In this document: in pieces, positions 62,299 to 64,000 of the stretch
Layout: each line of letters opens with the position of its first letter
How positions within the stretch are numbered: the first letter of the stretch is position 1
NCBI RefSeq assembly: GCF_008039575.1
Contig: NZ_VDUY01000002.1
Span: 552,105 to 616,104, forward strand
DNA length: 64,000 nucleotides
Source: Zeimonas arvi
GTDB taxonomy: Bacteria; Pseudomonadota; Gammaproteobacteria; Burkholderiales; Burkholderiaceae_E
Reading direction: 5' to 3'
Notes under the pieces: generated by a model
What the model was told of the DNA's origin: nothing
The model's database searches: none
What the model saw: only the letters and a program-made list of their open reading frames with translations
Translations under genes and position numbers: made by a program

Positions 62299-63120
62299 TC
62301 AGGCCGCCCGGGCCACCTGGTGCAGGTGCACGTCGCGCTGCGGGAACGGGATCGAGATGCCCTCGGCGTCGAAGCGCTTCTTCACCATCTCCTGCATGTC
62401 CCAGTACACGCCCCAGTAGTCGCCTGCCTTCACCCAGGGCCGGCACAGGATGTCGACGCTGCTCTCGCCGAGCGCGCCCACCACCAGCGTCGGCGCCGGA
62501 TCGTCCAGGCAACGCGGATCCTTGGCCACGATGTCGGCGATGATGACCTTCGCCCGGTCGATGTCGTCCTGGTAGCCGATGCCGAAAGTCATGTCGCAGC
62601 GACGGGTGTCGAAGGCATTGAAGTTCACGATGTGCCCGCCCATGATCTGCGAATTGGGCACGGTCAGGCCCTTGTTGTCGGGCGTGCGCATGAGGGTGGC
62701 CAGGATGCCGATCTCGTCGACCGTGCCGCCCACCCCGCCCGCCTCGACGAAGTCGCCGACCTTGAAGGGCCGGAACAGGATGATCAGCACGCCGCTGGCA
62801 AAATTGGACAGCGAACCCTGCAATGCCAGGCCGACCGCCAGGCCTGCGGCGCCCAGCACCGCCACGAAGGAAGTGGTCTGGATCCCCACCTGCGAGACCG
62901 CCGCGATCACCACCGCGACCATCAGCAGGTAGAACACGATGTTCGACAGGAAGCCGATCAGCGTGGGGTCGACCTTGCCGCGCTCCATGCCGCGCCGGAC
63001 CGCCTTGCGGATCATTCCGGCAATCCACTTCCCGACGAAGAGAACCAGCAAGGCGACCACGAGCTTCAGGCCGTACTCGGCGACGTATCGGATCAGGGTG
63101 TCGATGTGTTCCTGGGACAT
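62299..63120 (-). CDS. MscS-family mechanosensitive channel
   Basis: A 273-residue small-conductance channel for osmotic down-shock. Three helices (about 14-36, 58-80, 87-118); the pore helix TM3 shows the Gly/Ala repeat LGAAGLAVGLALQGSLSNFASGVLI, then the beta domain FRPFKVGDFVEAGGVGGTVDEIG and the C-terminal alpha/beta domain. The start MSQEHIDTL has AAGGAG 10 bp upstream. It is close in size to E. coli MscS (286). Confidence 0.94.
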   Translation of the reverse strand: MSQEHIDTLIRYVAEYGLKLVVALLVLFVGKWIAGMIRKAVRRGMERGKVDPTLIGFLSNIVFYLLMVAVVIAAVSQVGIQTTSFVAVLGAAGLAVGLALQGSLSNFASGVLIILFRPFKVGDFVEAGGVGGTVDEIGILATLMRTPDNKGLTVPNSQIMGGHIVNFNAFDTRRCDMTFGIGYQDDIDRAKVIIADIVAKDPRCLDDPAPTLVVGALGESSVDILCRPWVKAGDYWGVYWDMQEMVKKRFDAEGISIPFPQRDVHLHQVARAA

Positions 63121-63211
63121 GCGTTGATCGCTCCTTCGTGGCCGTAAAGACGTGTGCAGCGCCCCGAGTCTATCGGACCGACATTCGCAGCCCCCCGGGA
63201 TCCATGCGCCG

Positions 63212-63895
63212 TCAATCGACCCGAGGCGCCACCGAGAGCCCCTTGACCGCATGGCGATCGATGAGTCGGGCCACCGTGCCATCCGACTTGACCTCCTCGA
63301 CGAATGCGCGCAGCAGGGCGAATGCGGCAGGTCGCCCTGCCGGCGTGGCGACGGCCTGCTGGATCGCGGTGAATCGCCCCGGCAAGAGACGTGGGCCGGG
63401 AAAGCGCGCCTGCTCCTCGACCAGTCGCGGCCTCAGGCCCGCCAGGACCTCGAGGCCGCGATCGCGGAAGAGATCGAAGGATCCCCCCAGACCCTCCGCG
63501 CTCACGAGTTCGGCATGCTTCAGGGTGCGGCGCAGGTAGAGCTCATAGGCTGCGCGGGCCGCCACCGCAATGCGGACCCCGTTCCGATCGACCTCGTCGA
63601 TGCGGGTGATCGATGACCCCGGCGGAACCAGGTAAGAAGCCTCGATCTCGACATACGCCGCAGTGAAATCGATCAGCCTCGCGCGCGCCGGCTCCGCGCC
63701 CATGAAGGCAAGATCCCAGGCATCTTCGGCGAGCTTGCCCTTCGCCCCGGCGGACAAGAGGCCGGCGTCGGGATAGCGGATCCATTCGATGCCGACGCCC
63801 AGGCGCGACGCAATGCGCCCTGCCAGATCCGGCACGATCCCGGTCGGCGAACCACCTTCCGGATCCTCGGAAACGTAACCGTACGGGCAACCCAT
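63212..63895 (-). pseudogene. ABC-type solute-binding protein, 5'-truncated by an IS end
   Basis: The product of the 227-codon frame is a type-2 periplasmic binding protein (SBP_bac_3): GIVPDLAGRIASRLGVGIEW, DAWDLAFMGAEPARARLIDFTAAYVEIEASYLVPPGS, and AVAARAAYELYLRRTLKHAEL. It has no signal peptide, and the first ligand-binding strand is gone. The opening codons (MGCPYGYV) fall in the IS66 end that begins at 63875, so homology begins around 63874. The gene is therefore a broken copy and its signal part is either beyond the element or lost. A non-exported, inactive protein is likely. Confidence 0.8.
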
Positions 63896-64000
63896 CTTTC
63901 CCGCCGCGCTGATCGATGTCAGCCGTCGGCGAGCGATGCGGTCCAGCGATGCGGCAGCAAGTCGTCGATGCGGCGCGCCGGGTACGTCGGCAAGCGCTCC
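63875..64000 (-). mobile_element. One end of an IS66-family element (runs off the window)
   Basis: The plus strand from 63875 reads GTAACCGTACGGGCAACCC, beginning with GTA/A as IS66-type termini do, and joins the solute-binding gene directly. Beyond it, the minus-strand frame ending at 63919 encodes an IS66 transposase C terminus. The rest of the element and any target duplication are outside the window, so the exact boundary is not proven. Confidence 0.7.
63919..64000 (-). CDS. IS66-family transposase (TnpC), C-terminal end
   Basis: The last 26 codons, ending in TGA at 63921-63919, read ERLPTYPARRIDDLLPHRW then TASLADG. The RLPTYPxxRIDDLLPHRW pattern is the usual end of the IS66 TnpC transposase. 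The gene continues past the right edge. Too short to tell whether the transposase is intact. Confidence 0.75.
   Translation of the reverse strand, partial: ERLPTYPARRIDDLLPHRWTASLADG

Overview
The window is very GC-rich, densely coded double-stranded chromosomal DNA from a proteobacterium, most likely a betaproteobacterium of the order Burkholderiales. This rests on the gene order rluC/HAD phosphatase/Rieske/S49 peptidase/methyltransferase/maf/yceD/rpmF/plsX beside a divergent rne, on the DUF3305/DUF3306-type formate dehydrogenase cluster, and on the E. coli-like but GC-rich RNase E, topoisomerase IV and succinate dehydrogenase proteins. No tRNA, rRNA, CRISPR array or prophage was seen. Gene names come from reading the proteins; no database search was run.

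Layout. 1-6490 is a conserved housekeeping block: plsX (cut by the window edge), rpmF, yceD, a YceF-type Maf pyrophosphatase, an RsmI-like methyltransferase, an S49 peptidase, a Rieske protein, a Gph-like phosphatase and rluC. A 601-bp region separates rluC from the divergent rne (7092-10238), whose C-terminal scaffold holds an Arg/Glu repeat tract and which ends at a strong terminator. 10375-23806 is a complete respiratory formate dehydrogenase system: on the minus strand DUF3305, DUF3306, a multi-cluster Fe-S protein, a TorD chaperone, a TAT peptide, the catalytic subunit (Cys, not Sec), the Fe-S subunit, a lipoprotein and the cytochrome b subunit; divergent on the plus strand moaA, fdhD, mobA and moeA for the molybdenum cofactor and sulfuration. 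The two arms plausibly build one enzyme.

23878-31312 holds an alcohol dehydrogenase, an RlpA-like protein, an RraA-like protein and an efflux operon (HlyD adaptor, RND pump, DUF2892 protein, CsoR-family repressor). The promoter of that operon overlaps a C-tract inverted repeat of the type CsoR/RcnR/FrmR proteins bind. 31550-40269 carries an HTH protein, two small cytochromes c, a MoxR/GNAT/CoxE-type VWA group, an M23 peptidase, a lone GspE-type ATPase, a spermidine synthase-like protein and a DNA-deoxyinosine glycosylase. htpG follows with a convincing sigma32 heat-shock promoter, then a MocR regulator divergent from a LysE exporter across an inverted repeat.

44522-55792 includes a DMT transporter, a flavoprotein, an enoyl-CoA hydratase-family enzyme, parC and parE, a 52-residue membrane protein, a trans-sulfuration enzyme and Kup. 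55879-58368 is the oddest stretch: an SMR-like protein followed in frame, after one stop codon, by half of a DMT transporter; then a zinc-ribbon-like small protein and sdhC-sdhD-sdhB with no sdhA. The right end carries a TRAP transporter, an acidic protein made of two tandem copies of one unit, an MscS channel, and a solute-binding protein gene whose 5' end has been replaced by one end of an IS66-family element.
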